Positions 10,003 through 18,742 of a stretch of 64,000 nucleotides of DNA are shown here, one piece after another. Location: contig JAMCPL010000027.1 of NCBI GenBank assembly GCA_023379675.1, positions 1 through 64,000 of the forward strand. The letters are read 5' to 3'. The DNA is from Actinomycetota bacterium (GTDB taxonomy: Bacteria; Actinomycetota; Acidimicrobiia; Acidimicrobiales; JAMCPL01). Both the position numbers and the translations under genes were made by a program. The notes under the pieces were generated by a model, which had not been told where the DNA came from, did not search any database, and worked only from the letters and a program-made list of their open reading frames with translations. How positions within the stretch are numbered: the first letter of the stretch is position 1; each line of letters starts with the position of its first letter.

Positions 10003-10159
10003 GATCCACTCCTTGCTCCCCTTATCCTCTGCAGGCTGTCGTGCAGCCACCACTCGCAACCTACTCTGACCACGCCATCCTCTCTCATCTCAGGATACCC
10101 CCCCTATCCCGATGCATTCCCTTGATCCAATCACAATGACTCCATCCATATCCATCCAC

Positions 10160-11188
10160 TTACGTCCCTGTCTGCTGGTAACACGCAGGTTTGAACGATC
10201 TCGAAAATGCGTAGCAGGTATTGGGGTTGTTTACCACGCTTGAAAGCTGCGCCTGGTAGGTGGTGACAGTTGCGCCCCCAGCAGTGACCGGCTTCGACTC
10301 CACGAAAAGCCGTACTGCTACTATATCCGCAAGCTGGAAGCTTGATGCGCTACCGGACGACCCCGGCACATCCGTCCAGATATTACCGTAGTTGCCATTG
10401 ACATACCCGAACACAGCGGGAGGATTGGGAATCTGATCGTTGCCCGCGGGCGTATCCGAAGAAGGTTCGTATGGTGCATTGTAAGGCTGGCTGTCCAACG
10501 GCAGGTACAGCGAGTACGACAGCACCGGCACATGGGAACCGCTCGGCATATTGGCAAGCGATATGGCCGGCGGAGAAGATGGGCATGTATTTGTGGCGCC
10601 ATAGATTGTCTGACCCAGCCCGCTACCCGCAGAAAAGGTCACCACCTTCAATCTGTAAATATTCTTGTACGCAGGCGGTGAGCCGGCAGGATAGGGCCTT
10701 ACGTAGGCGTATACCCATACCGGCGGGGAAACCGAACTGGTCGCCGAGGGCGGGGACGCGTAAAACAGCACCTCCTCCGGGCACGCTACCACGACGGGCG
10801 AGTCCAGCCCATCAGTAGTAGCCCAACTGCCCGCACCGGAACTTGGTGGGTACTGCGATCCCTCCAGCAACGACAGCAGCGTATTGGTAACCACGGTGGA
10901 CGAATCCGTCCCATGCACGGTGGCAAGCGCTGAATTGGTCAGCACTTCTGTATTCGTAAGGGTGATGGCCACCGTAATGGATATTATGGAAAAAATAATC
11001 ATTACCACCAGCAACTCTACGAGGGTGAACCCATCCTCAGGAGCCTTGGCACCTCTCGGTGAGGCTGCACCGCTTGAGTGCCGCAAAAGCCTGCCCCGTA
11101 TATTCACGACGTACCTGTCACCGGCATCGCCACCCGCGAGTCGCTTCAGCACGGTAAGCGCATCGTACAGCCTGCCGTGGATGCTCAC
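10160..11188 (-). CDS. Type IV class-III prepilin-like protein
   Basis: Predicted 342-residue pseudopilin. The prepilin-peptidase site is EDG|FTLVELLVVMIIFS with Glu at +5, followed by a hydrophobic helix of about 22 residues (IISITVAITLTNT follows), the classic N-methylation signature. The globular part (about 80-340) has several Cys and Pro-rich loops. From the GTG at 11188 the leader is 53 residues. From a second in-frame GTG at 11107 it is 26 residues, the same length as in the neighbouring 757-residue prepilin. GTG 11188 overlaps the stop of the upstream gene (GTGA), suggesting coupling. Both candidate starts lie in a direct repeat reading AGGTACGTCGTGA. An open frame upstream to 11458 is antiparallel noise inside the preceding gene. 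Confidence 0.85.
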   Translation of the reverse strand: MSIHGRLYDALTVLKRLAGGDAGDRYVVNIRGRLLRHSSGAASPRGAKAPEDGFTLVELLVVMIIFSIISITVAITLTNTEVLTNSALATVHGTDSSTVVTNTLLSLLEGSQYPPSSGAGSWATTDGLDSPVVVACPEEVLFYASPPSATSSVSPPVWVYAYVRPYPAGSPPAYKNIYRLKVVTFSAGSGLGQTIYGATNTCPSSPPAISLANMPSGSHVPVLSYSLYLPLDSQPYNAPYEPSSDTPAGNDQIPNPPAVFGYVNGNYGNIWTDVPGSSGSASSFQLADIVAVRLFVESKPVTAGGATVTTYQAQLSSVVNNPNTCYAFSRSFKPACYQQTGT

Positions 11189-13206
11189 GACGTACCTACT
11201 TGGTAAAGATGCATGATCTGCGCGCCGCTGAGCGGCGGGAAGACGGCCACTTGAGCTATATTGCCATCGAACGGTGACTGCGCGTTGCCCGCGCCAAACG
11301 TATACGGCCAACCGCCACCACCCGCAAGCTGTCCTATCCGCCAGTTGCCCCAGTACTGACTGGATGAAGTCCCATTGCCGGTATTGGTCGCCACCAGATT
11401 GCCATTGATATATAGCTGCTCGCCAGCCGGACCCATTGTGGCTGCAACGAACATCCACTGGCCATAAGGAACCGGCTGCGGACTCTCAACTGCCGCCGGT
11501 CCGCCACAATATACGCCGCACGTACCAAAGAACAGATGATTGTTCCACCCTATCCACATCATGTGGTCATACCATGTACACTGCCCGGTCGGGCAGGGAT
11601 TTTGATTCTGCATGGATCCGAACCCTATTATGCCGCCATCGTACCACTGGTAATTCACCCATGCCGTCAAGGTAAACTGCCCGGGAGACAGAACCCAGGA
11701 TGAGTCCGAATTCGAGCCGTCATCGGTACTGATGTACCCGAACTGATTGTAGGATTGGCTCCACCAAGCCGATGTAGGCTGGGTGGTGTAGTTGAACTGC
11801 ACAGATCGGTTCTGGGTCGTACTCTGCCCGGAACAGTTCAACGGCCCCGGAAGCCCTGCGCGAGATGGCAGCGTATTGGAACCCCAATTGCCCACGAAAC
11901 TGCCATTTACGTCCCGCGGCCACAGATCCTGTGCCACGTAAGCATTACCTCCAGTAAGAGCCCAGTAATCAATTGGATTGTACCCGAAGACTGCATCACG
12001 ATAATTGAGACAGCTGTTTGGATTCATGCTTGCTCCTGATGCAGTATACATTGCGGCGATCTGCTGACCGGAGAGCGCAGTATACTCTATAGACACCTGC
12101 CCTATCTGGCCGCCAAAGGGCGACATGCATCCCGGACCCGCACACCACGGCCACCCGGGACCCGCATTCTCCCCGATTCGCCAGTAGCCCGCATACGCCT
12201 GCGCTGTAGTGTACTGCATATGCGAAACCAGCCTACCGTCAAGATACAGACTCTCTCCCGCACTTGATAGAGTTGCTGCAGCGAAGTACCACTGACCCGC
12301 TTGGATCGTACCTGGAGGGGTGGCCGCTATCGCGGTAAATCCCTCGTAGACACCGAAGATCAGTTGCCCGTTCCACCCCACATACAGCATGCGATCGTAA
12401 CCACCTGCATTGCCCGTTGGCTGCACTCCAAAGGAGATGATCCCCCCGCCGTAGGAGCCTGGAGCAACCCTGAACCAAGCGGTCTCCGTGAACACCTGCG
12501 GATTATTCACTTGGGTGCTGGTGGAAATTCCCCACGGCGTAGTCCATGATCTCGGCGGGTTGTAGTGGTACCCAATACAATTGCTGGTACCCGCGCTGGT
12601 GTTCACCTGGACACATACGGTCTGGTAAGGCGGACCGGCCGGAGCGGTCACCTGGATAGTGCTGCCGCAATTCTGCTGCCACTGGATGGGCGCGTTGGCA
12701 CCGTTGAACTGCACCCAGTTCACACCGCAGGCACCATTCATATTTATGCCGAGCTGCACCGAGTTGCCGCCATTGTAGGGCCCGTTGTTTGGATTAATCC
12801 AATTGATATTGGGCGGAGTGGGATTATAATGATACCAGTTACATCCGCTCGTACCACCAGCAGTATTGACCACTACACATACCCACTGGTTCACCGGTCC
12901 GGACGGAACCTGTACGCCGATATTATTGCCACAATTATTCTGCCATTGGATGGGCGCGTTAGCACCGTTGAACTGCACCCAGTTCACACCGCAGGCACCA
13001 TTCGTATTTATGTTGAGCTGCACCGAGTTACCACCAGTATAAGGCCCGTTGTTGGGACTTATCCAATTGATGCCGGGCTGACCTGGCCCACCACCACATT
13101 GGGGAAGGAACGCAATACCACTGAGCACAACCACCGCCACCACCTTGCCTATCGTGGTGTGCCCCACAAAAGGTATTCCCTTAATGGCCGCCATCAAGCC
13201 TCTCAT
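11185..13206 (-). CDS. Secreted double-LamG protein with two cysteine-rich IPT-like repeats
   Basis: Predicted 673-residue exported adhesin-like protein. A signal-peptide-like segment (KVVAVVVLSGIAFLPQC, residues 21-37) ends at a cysteine, so lipidation is possible although the box is not canonical. Residues 45-130 and 131-215 are two nearly identical modules (NGPYTGGNSVQL, ACGVNWVQFNGANAPI, then two more Cys), shaped like IPT/TIG folds with two disulfides each. Two concanavalin A/LamG-like domains follow (about 225-385 and 400-665), each with the W.FVAATM..AGE.LY-type core and a closing Q(V/I)..Y/F segment. LamG domains typically bind glycans or proteins. It lies between two prepilin genes and overlaps the downstream one by 4 nt, suggesting it is assembled with or displayed by the pilus. 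Confidence 0.8.
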   Translation of the reverse strand: MRGLMAAIKGIPFVGHTTIGKVVAVVVLSGIAFLPQCGGGPGQPGINWISPNNGPYTGGNSVQLNINTNGACGVNWVQFNGANAPIQWQNNCGNNIGVQVPSGPVNQWVCVVVNTAGGTSGCNWYHYNPTPPNINWINPNNGPYNGGNSVQLGINMNGACGVNWVQFNGANAPIQWQQNCGSTIQVTAPAGPPYQTVCVQVNTSAGTSNCIGYHYNPPRSWTTPWGISTSTQVNNPQVFTETAWFRVAPGSYGGGIISFGVQPTGNAGGYDRMLYVGWNGQLIFGVYEGFTAIAATPPGTIQAGQWYFAAATLSSAGESLYLDGRLVSHMQYTTAQAYAGYWRIGENAGPGWPWCAGPGCMSPFGGQIGQVSIEYTALSGQQIAAMYTASGASMNPNSCLNYRDAVFGYNPIDYWALTGGNAYVAQDLWPRDVNGSFVGNWGSNTLPSRAGLPGPLNCSGQSTTQNRSVQFNYTTQPTSAWWSQSYNQFGYISTDDGSNSDSSWVLSPGQFTLTAWVNYQWYDGGIIGFGSMQNQNPCPTGQCTWYDHMMWIGWNNHLFFGTCGVYCGGPAAVESPQPVPYGQWMFVAATMGPAGEQLYINGNLVATNTGNGTSSSQYWGNWRIGQLAGGGGWPYTFGAGNAQSPFDGNIAQVAVFPPLSGAQIMHLYQVGTS

Positions 13207-13243
13207 ATCTTCATGTCTCCCTTCGTAGCCATTTATCGAGCGC

Positions 13244-15517
13244 TCATGGTAAATTCTGGCTGAATGTCATTGAATTGTCCGTCGGATCACAAGCGAGAGC
13301 GCCTGGTGGTGAGATATTACTGTAGCTGACCCCGCCCTGGATCGTACCGTTGTAATTTCCCGTACCGTACCCCGGCTGTGCCCCACCAACCTGCCCAGAC
13401 GAGTTGTAAGCGGTGCCACCCTGCTGCTCGTCCAGTCTCCAAAATGCATCCGGACCGAAGTAGGTTGGGCTGGTAGATGGTCCATACCCCCCCTGCCAGT
13501 TGACTGAATTGGCATAGCACGCAGCGGACCACGCCGCCATCACGCCTGACTCTGAAGTGTTGCCATTCTGTGCCGTAGAGTACTCATTCATGATCTGAGC
13601 CGGGGTGAGAGCTGTAGTATAGACAGCCACTTGCCCGATATCACCTTCAAAATTATCAGCGTTGTAAGCTGGGTTCATCCCGATCGTGATGGGATACGGG
13701 GCTGCTGCCACTGCACCGCCCGAGAACGGGAATGACCCGACCGCTGCACCATCAAGATAGGCCGTCACGCTGCTTCCATTGTAGACGCCCACGTAGAAAT
13801 ACCACTGGTTGAGAGGCAACGGCCTCGACATACTCCAGACCGCCTTGCCTTGGACGCTCCCGTTTCCGACATCAAAGAAGCCACTCCAACCGCCATTATT
13901 GACCTCGAGCTGGAATCCCGTGAAGCTGACATCGGTATGGGCATTGGCGACTATCCTAGGGTTGCCTGTATATCCAGTTGGCCTGATCCACGCCTCCACC
14001 GTCAGCTGGTTCGGCGAAAAATTCCTTATAGGCGTAGTTATGTAGGCACTACTGCTGCCATTCAGCGCCACCGACGGTGCACTAGGATCGCACAGCAACG
14101 GACCCGGCTGGTTGGTGGTGACGCCACTACCCATAGTACCATTGTCATTGGTATTCACCACGTCTATTGCGGTAGGAGGCGTAGTGCCGGTCAGTGTCCA
14201 GTACGCCGTCGGACCGTAGCCATAGACCACCTGCTCGTAGCAGTCCAGTGCAATACCTTTCAGGCTCACCTGTACATCCTGATTGTTGGTGGCGTCACTG
14301 CTTATGCCAAGGGTGCCATAGTAGGTGTAGACACTTGTATTGTTCGGCTGGAAATCCACCGAGATCGTACAGGTCTGGCCGGGATTGATGGTCACCGGCC
14401 CTCCCGAACCCACGCAGGAGCTGCCACTCGTAACCGCAAATGTCGACCCGTTGGGACCGCTGGTGGTGGCACTGGCTATGGTGAGTGGCCAGGTGCCTAT
14501 ATCTGTCACCGTTACGCTCTTCGATGCACCAGGCGACGTAAACGAGCTGTCGGTGAGGGTAAGGGAGGTGGGAGTGACCGAGATCTCCGGATGCACGTTG
14601 CGTGCAGCGCTCAGGGCACCACATCCTCCGAAGCCGCCCGCCTCGGCGCCCGTACCGACACCTGAAGTGTAGAGAGGGACCACGCTTGTCTGGTTGGTGC
14701 AGACGACCACGTTCCTTGCGGCGCCGGTCGGGCTGACCGCTTCATAGATGGCAGGATTTGTGCTGTTCGGCGAGGCGGCATTCACATTTATGAAAAAGGC
14801 ACATCCGTTGCTGTCGTACTGTGACACGAAGGTCTCGTAGCCAGCTACGCTGTTGCCGGTCAGGTATACGGGCTTTCCGGAGGATCCCGATCCCCCGTAG
14901 ACGGCCACGTAACCGTAACTGGGACTGTAGTAACTGGACGGTGTGTCTATGAGAGCGCTTGCACTTACCGAGTAGTGATGATTGTGCAGCATGTAGCCGA
15001 CATCCACCACCACATTTACCATTGCCGCCGGATAGGGGCTGATCGACGGGCTCGCACACGACGACGATGGCGAGTTGGAGGCATATGAAGGAGAAGACGC
15101 CCAGTTCAGCTGATAGGAGATGGTGTAAGTGGCGGCGCCTACCCGCTCCGAGGCAGGAAGCTCGCCCTGGGCCTGCTGGAACGTTCCGCAGGAAGTGAGA
15201 GCACCGCCGAAGGGGTTGTTGCCGGTGCCGGTATAGGGATTGCAGATTGCAGGCATAGGAGGGTAGAAGGCGCTCAATGCTGTACGCAGCTTGGAGACCT
15301 GCCCGGACGCTATCGAGATCGCCGTGGTCCTGATGCTCGAACTCTGTGCTAGGTTGATCCCTGACACCAGGAAAAGCGCCGCCGGCACGAGCACCAGCAT
15401 CAGAAGCACCAGCGATATGAGCACCTCTACGAGCGTCATACCGTTCTCGGCACCCCTGGTCCTCCTGCGGGTATGCTTTGCGTACCTACCCGTATGTCGC
15501 ATACTGTGTGCCGACAT
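13244..15517 (-). CDS. Prepilin fused to ASH/choice-of-anchor-D and LamG domains
   Basis: Predicted 757-residue pilin-adhesin hybrid. Start ATG 15517 with AGGAGGT 9 nt upstream. A 26-residue basic leader ends in ENG|MTLVEVLISLVLL (Glu at +5), a class-III prepilin signature followed by a hydrophobic helix. Residues about 50-310 form a pilin-like/unknown region with several Cys. Residues about 315-430 form an ASH/HYDIN-type immunoglobulin domain (NPGQTCTISVDFQP). Residues about 435-640 form a LamG-like domain (LTVEAWIRPTGY, INQW-type core, FEGDIGQVAVYTTAL). The last 90 residues begin a second LamG domain (YFGPDAFWRLDEQQGG) but stop after its first strands. First gene of the minus-strand surface block; the next starts 37 nt downstream. 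Such a fusion would place a ligand-binding domain directly on a pilus subunit. Confidence 0.85.
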   Translation of the reverse strand: MSAHSMRHTGRYAKHTRRRTRGAENGMTLVEVLISLVLLMLVLVPAALFLVSGINLAQSSSIRTTAISIASGQVSKLRTALSAFYPPMPAICNPYTGTGNNPFGGALTSCGTFQQAQGELPASERVGAATYTISYQLNWASSPSYASNSPSSSCASPSISPYPAAMVNVVVDVGYMLHNHHYSVSASALIDTPSSYYSPSYGYVAVYGGSGSSGKPVYLTGNSVAGYETFVSQYDSNGCAFFINVNAASPNSTNPAIYEAVSPTGAARNVVVCTNQTSVVPLYTSGVGTGAEAGGFGGCGALSAARNVHPEISVTPTSLTLTDSSFTSPGASKSVTVTDIGTWPLTIASATTSGPNGSTFAVTSGSSCVGSGGPVTINPGQTCTISVDFQPNNTSVYTYYGTLGISSDATNNQDVQVSLKGIALDCYEQVVYGYGPTAYWTLTGTTPPTAIDVVNTNDNGTMGSGVTTNQPGPLLCDPSAPSVALNGSSSAYITTPIRNFSPNQLTVEAWIRPTGYTGNPRIVANAHTDVSFTGFQLEVNNGGWSGFFDVGNGSVQGKAVWSMSRPLPLNQWYFYVGVYNGSSVTAYLDGAAVGSFPFSGGAVAAAPYPITIGMNPAYNADNFEGDIGQVAVYTTALTPAQIMNEYSTAQNGNTSESGVMAAWSAACYANSVNWQGGYGPSTSPTYFGPDAFWRLDEQQGGTAYNSSGQVGGAQPGYGTGNYNGTIQGGVSYSNISPPGALACDPTDNSMTFSQNLP

Positions 15518-15723
15518 GCTACCGGCACCTCCTAAGAGACCGGCAGACCTGTTCCCGCTCCATGATAATCATAGCCCTCTCTTCCACAAGTCGTATTATA
15601 AGCCATGCCGGACCCGAATTGTTAGCGTAATTTCACCTGTTACCGGCAGGTGATTCCACCTATGAGCACATACCGTACTCCGTACGTATCCGATGCGCAT
15701 TTCTCCTCGCATGCCGAGAGCGC

Positions 15724-16506
15724 TCAGCGCTCTTTGAACTGGGCCAGAAGATCCATGACATCGGCATCGGTTACCTGGGAAAAGTCTTCGTACCACTGCC
15801 CTACGGCAAATATTCCCTGCGGTGCGTCAAGGCATATCACTTCATCGGCGACAGAGAAGCGCTTGCCCGAGCCACCCTGAACGGAAAAGACCTGCGCTGG
15901 AACGGGCGGCGCTGCGGGCATGGATACGGGTCGTTGCAGGATGGCGGAACCGCCGGTGGGTGTGTCAGAGGGTACGGGTGCGGGCTGCATCTGGGGTCGT
16001 TCCGCCACGCACAATTCCTTGGGGGCCACAGGAACAGCCAGCACAATGCGTACAGCCCCATAAGCTCTCGCCACTTCGCAGGCAGCCCGAACAGTCGACC
16101 CCGTAGCAACTCCGTCATCTATCACAACGGCAATCCGTCCACGGATATCGACCCGGGAGAACCGTTCCCTGTAGAGCGCAGCACGCCGTTCCAGTTCCAC
16201 CTGCGCCTGTGCCTTCACCTGTGCCATGCTGGCTTCATCTATACCTGCTTGCGCAACCACATCGCTGTTCACGATACAGACACCACCCTCACCTATAGCG
16301 CCCATGGCAAGTTCCGGCTGGAAAGGAACCCCGAGTTTCCTCACCACTATCACGTCCAAGGGAGCATCGAGCATGCAGGCGACCTCGTAAGCAACCACAA
16401 CTCCACCACGGGGTAGGCCAACGATCACCACGTCCTGTCCACGGAGGTATGCCAGTCTCTCCGCCAATCGCTTCCCGGCGTCTGTACGGTTACGAAAGAT
16501 TGTCAC
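15724..16506 (-). CDS. Phosphoribosyltransferase-family protein with insertion
   Basis: 260-residue type I phosphoribosyltransferase-like protein. The PRPP loop is VVIDDGVATGSTVRA (residues about 127-141), and the N-terminal part (GQDVVIVGLPRGGVVVAYEV, then RKLGVPFQPELAMGAIGEGG) matches a broad actinobacterial and cyanobacterial family often annotated as a predicted phosphoribosyltransferase, with unknown substrate. The C-terminal family block DEVICLDAPQGIFAVGQWY is intact, but about 40 Pro/Ser/Gly/Ala-rich residues (roughly 178-220) are inserted just before it where relatives have a short linker. It is preceded by the AAAGGATGG ribosome binding site region before ATG 16506. It stands alone between the pilin block and tadA. 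Confidence 0.8.
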   Translation of the reverse strand: MTIFRNRTDAGKRLAERLAYLRGQDVVIVGLPRGGVVVAYEVACMLDAPLDVIVVRKLGVPFQPELAMGAIGEGGVCIVNSDVVAQAGIDEASMAQVKAQAQVELERRAALYRERFSRVDIRGRIAVVIDDGVATGSTVRAACEVARAYGAVRIVLAVPVAPKELCVAERPQMQPAPVPSDTPTGGSAILQRPVSMPAAPPVPAQVFSVQGGSGKRFSVADEVICLDAPQGIFAVGQWYEDFSQVTDADVMDLLAQFKER

Positions 16507-16622
16507 AATGGGCCATCCTTTCCGATGTCACCACTTCCTGATACCAGCACTCCATGTGGGCCGGGCACCACGAGGTGCAACAACCACATCATAATCGCCT
16601 GATATGTCGAAGCCCATCGTCA

Positions 16623-17108
16623 TCAGATCCTGATGCCGGTAAAGAACCTCGACAGCAAGCCGGCCGCCTCATCAGCCAGCAGCCCTTGATGGACGTCTAT
16701 CGAATGGTTCATACGAGGATCGTCACATAAGTTGTACAGCGATCCGCAGGCACCCGTCTTGGGGTCGGCAACAGCATATACCAGCCGTCTCACCCGGCTG
16801 AGAAGTATTGCCCCTGCACACATAGGGCAAGGCTCCAAGGTGACGAACAGCTCTACTCCCTCGAGATGCCATGTCCCCAACTTAGCCGCAGCGTCACGCA
16901 CCGCCAGCACTTCGGCATGAGCAGTCGGATCAGAGGAGTGCTCTCTCTCATTATGGCGCGAAGATACGACCGTTCCGGCGAAGACCGCAACGGCCCCAAC
17001 CGGGATTTCCCCCTCGAGCGCAGCTAGACGGGCCTCTGCCAGTGCAAGTTCCATCGCATCCCTATCGGAAACCACCTCCTTATCGGAAGTAGACTTTTGA
17101 TGACCCAT
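16623..17108 (-). CDS. tadA: tRNA-specific adenosine deaminase
   Basis: 161 residues. Converts the wobble adenosine-34 of tRNA-Arg(ACG) to inosine in the cytoplasm. The zinc deaminase motifs are complete: HAE at 64-66 (His64 zinc ligand, Glu66 proton shuttle) and PCPMC at 93-97 (Cys94 and Cys97 zinc ligands). The region RLVYAVADPKTGACGSL is the TadA-type block that separates it from cytidine deaminases. Length is normal for TadA. ATG 17108 is preceded by GGAGGAA at 5-6 nt. Related nucleoside deaminases such as guanine deaminase are possible but fit the motifs less well. Confidence 0.93.
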   Translation of the reverse strand: MGHQKSTSDKEVVSDRDAMELALAEARLAALEGEIPVGAVAVFAGTVVSSRHNEREHSSDPTAHAEVLAVRDAAAKLGTWHLEGVELFVTLEPCPMCAGAILLSRVRRLVYAVADPKTGACGSLYNLCDDPRMNHSIDVHQGLLADEAAGLLSRFFTGIRI

Positions 17109-17375
17109 CCAGTTCCTCCATTAGCCATTGGCGGCAACGCTTGGTTGGAGCAAAGCTTCAAACAACACTTCGCACAACGTAGCACGACACAGTGCCTCGA
17201 CACAGTGCTTTCAATCTCTCCCCCATGATATACCATCACGCAACTAAGCAATCTGCTCGTGCGGATCACCTGCCATATACGGGCATCCGCTGAAAGCTCA
17301 TTCATGGCATGTTTGGCAAAAATAGTCCCTGGCTCCACCACTGCGTTCTGACCAAAACTATAGACTTGTCCACCT

Positions 17376-18638
17376 ATGCAGCCAATCGATACGGCACATG
17401 CGGAAATGAGCGACGGTGGCTGGCGCAACCGTGACGTATGGGCGATCTCGCTGTCCGCTTTCTTCGCTGACCTCGGTTACCAGAGCGTGCTGGCCGGGCT
17501 CCCGCTTTTCATGGTACTCGCCCTGCACGCCTCAATAGCCCTGTATGGCCTGGCGATGGCGCTCGGCTTCGGCGGAGGATCCCTAATAGCTTATCTGGGC
17601 AGCAGGCTGGGAGACAGGATCGGGCACCGGAAGGTGGCCATAATCGGTAACTCTGCAATCCCCCTGCTCTCTCTCTCGGCACTTATTGCAAGTCCGGTGG
17701 CGGCCATAGTGTTCTTCTGCGCAGGATGGTGGGCCCGCAACCTGCGCAGCCCATCAAGGCGGGTAATGCTGTCGAGAAGCACCACCGAGCGGCACCGCAC
17801 CCAAGCTTTCGGATTCCTCCACGCTCTGGACGTTGGAGGTGGGATACTGGCAGGTATATACATGCTCGTATCTCTTGGCGCCAACCTGCCTTACAGATAC
17901 GTGTTTCTCGGAACCGCCATTCCACTGGCAATCTCCACCTTGTGCCTTGCCATTACCAGCACCCAACTCGCAGGCACGCAAGATGCCGCCAGGAAGGACT
18001 CCGGCAGTACGGCCGGCGGCACGGCCAGTGACAAGAACCGCAGGGAACCGCAGGTCTCCTTGCCGCACAGTGCGACCGTGGCAATCCTCGCTGCCACAGC
18101 ACTCTTCGGATTCAGCTCGTATAGCATAGGGTTCCCGGTACTCACTGCTGCACAAGATTCTCATTCCCATGACGCCACCCTGGGCCTGCTCGCCTTCGTC
18201 GTATTCAATATAGTCTCCTCAGCCACAGGCATGACTCTGGCAAAATACCTGGGGTCCACCTGGTATGGCCGCTTCCGCAACTTGGGACTACTCGGTTACC
18301 TCCCCGCCGCCGCCGGGGCCACTCTACTAGGCATGTCGGCGGCTTTGCAGCTACCGTACCTTGTCACACTCCTTGCGGTCGCCATCTTGGGAGCATCTCT
18401 CGGAATAGTGGAGACACTTGAACCTGCCATAATGTCTGTCATACGCCCTGACGGGGGGAGCGGGTTCGGGTTGCTGTCCGCGTACCGGAGCGCTGGCCTG
18501 TTCGTAGGCAACCTGGCCATGGGTCTTCTCTATACATTGGGAGCGGCTTGGTCATACGGCTACGCGGCCATAGTCGCTCTCGCGGGAGCCCTGATCCTAC
18601 TCATAGCAACAGCAACTGCAAGAGGATCAGCGAAATAA
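17376..18638 (+). CDS. MFS transporter
   Basis: 420-residue major facilitator superfamily permease with about 12 hydrophobic segments in two halves. The loop between helices 2 and 3 carries a motif-A-like GSRLGDRIGHRKVA. A central cytoplasmic loop (about 200-235) is hydrophilic with repeated Gly/Ser/Thr (KDSGSTAGGTASDKN). The substrate cannot be told from sequence. ATG 17376 has no ribosome binding site; a TATAGA box at 17359-17364 ends 11 nt before it, so the mRNA may be leaderless or nearly so. It is divergent from tadA, with about 270 nt between them. Confidence 0.85.
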   Translation: MQPIDTAHAEMSDGGWRNRDVWAISLSAFFADLGYQSVLAGLPLFMVLALHASIALYGLAMALGFGGGSLIAYLGSRLGDRIGHRKVAIIGNSAIPLLSLSALIASPVAAIVFFCAGWWARNLRSPSRRVMLSRSTTERHRTQAFGFLHALDVGGGILAGIYMLVSLGANLPYRYVFLGTAIPLAISTLCLAITSTQLAGTQDAARKDSGSTAGGTASDKNRREPQVSLPHSATVAILAATALFGFSSYSIGFPVLTAAQDSHSHDATLGLLAFVVFNIVSSATGMTLAKYLGSTWYGRFRNLGLLGYLPAAAGATLLGMSAALQLPYLVTLLAVAILGASLGIVETLEPAIMSVIRPDGGSGFGLLSAYRSAGLFVGNLAMGLLYTLGAAWSYGYAAIVALAGALILLIATATARGSAK

Positions 18639-18742
18639 GTTGGCTGAATGTTGGATAGGGCGGCTAACTGTCTGGGTACACGACCTGCGCGGCGGTGGAC
18701 CCGAGACGTACACAGGGAGATGCCATCAAATAGCCAATATAG

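Noticed and set aside
391-10059. Many long plus-strand frames opposite the surface protein genes
   Set aside because: They lack ribosome binding sites and recognisable domains and follow the codon bias of the coding strand, so they are shadows of the real genes.
16507-16622. SRP RNA or another small RNA next to tadA
   Set aside because: The characteristic GGTCAGG and GGAAGCAGCC blocks were not found on either strand.
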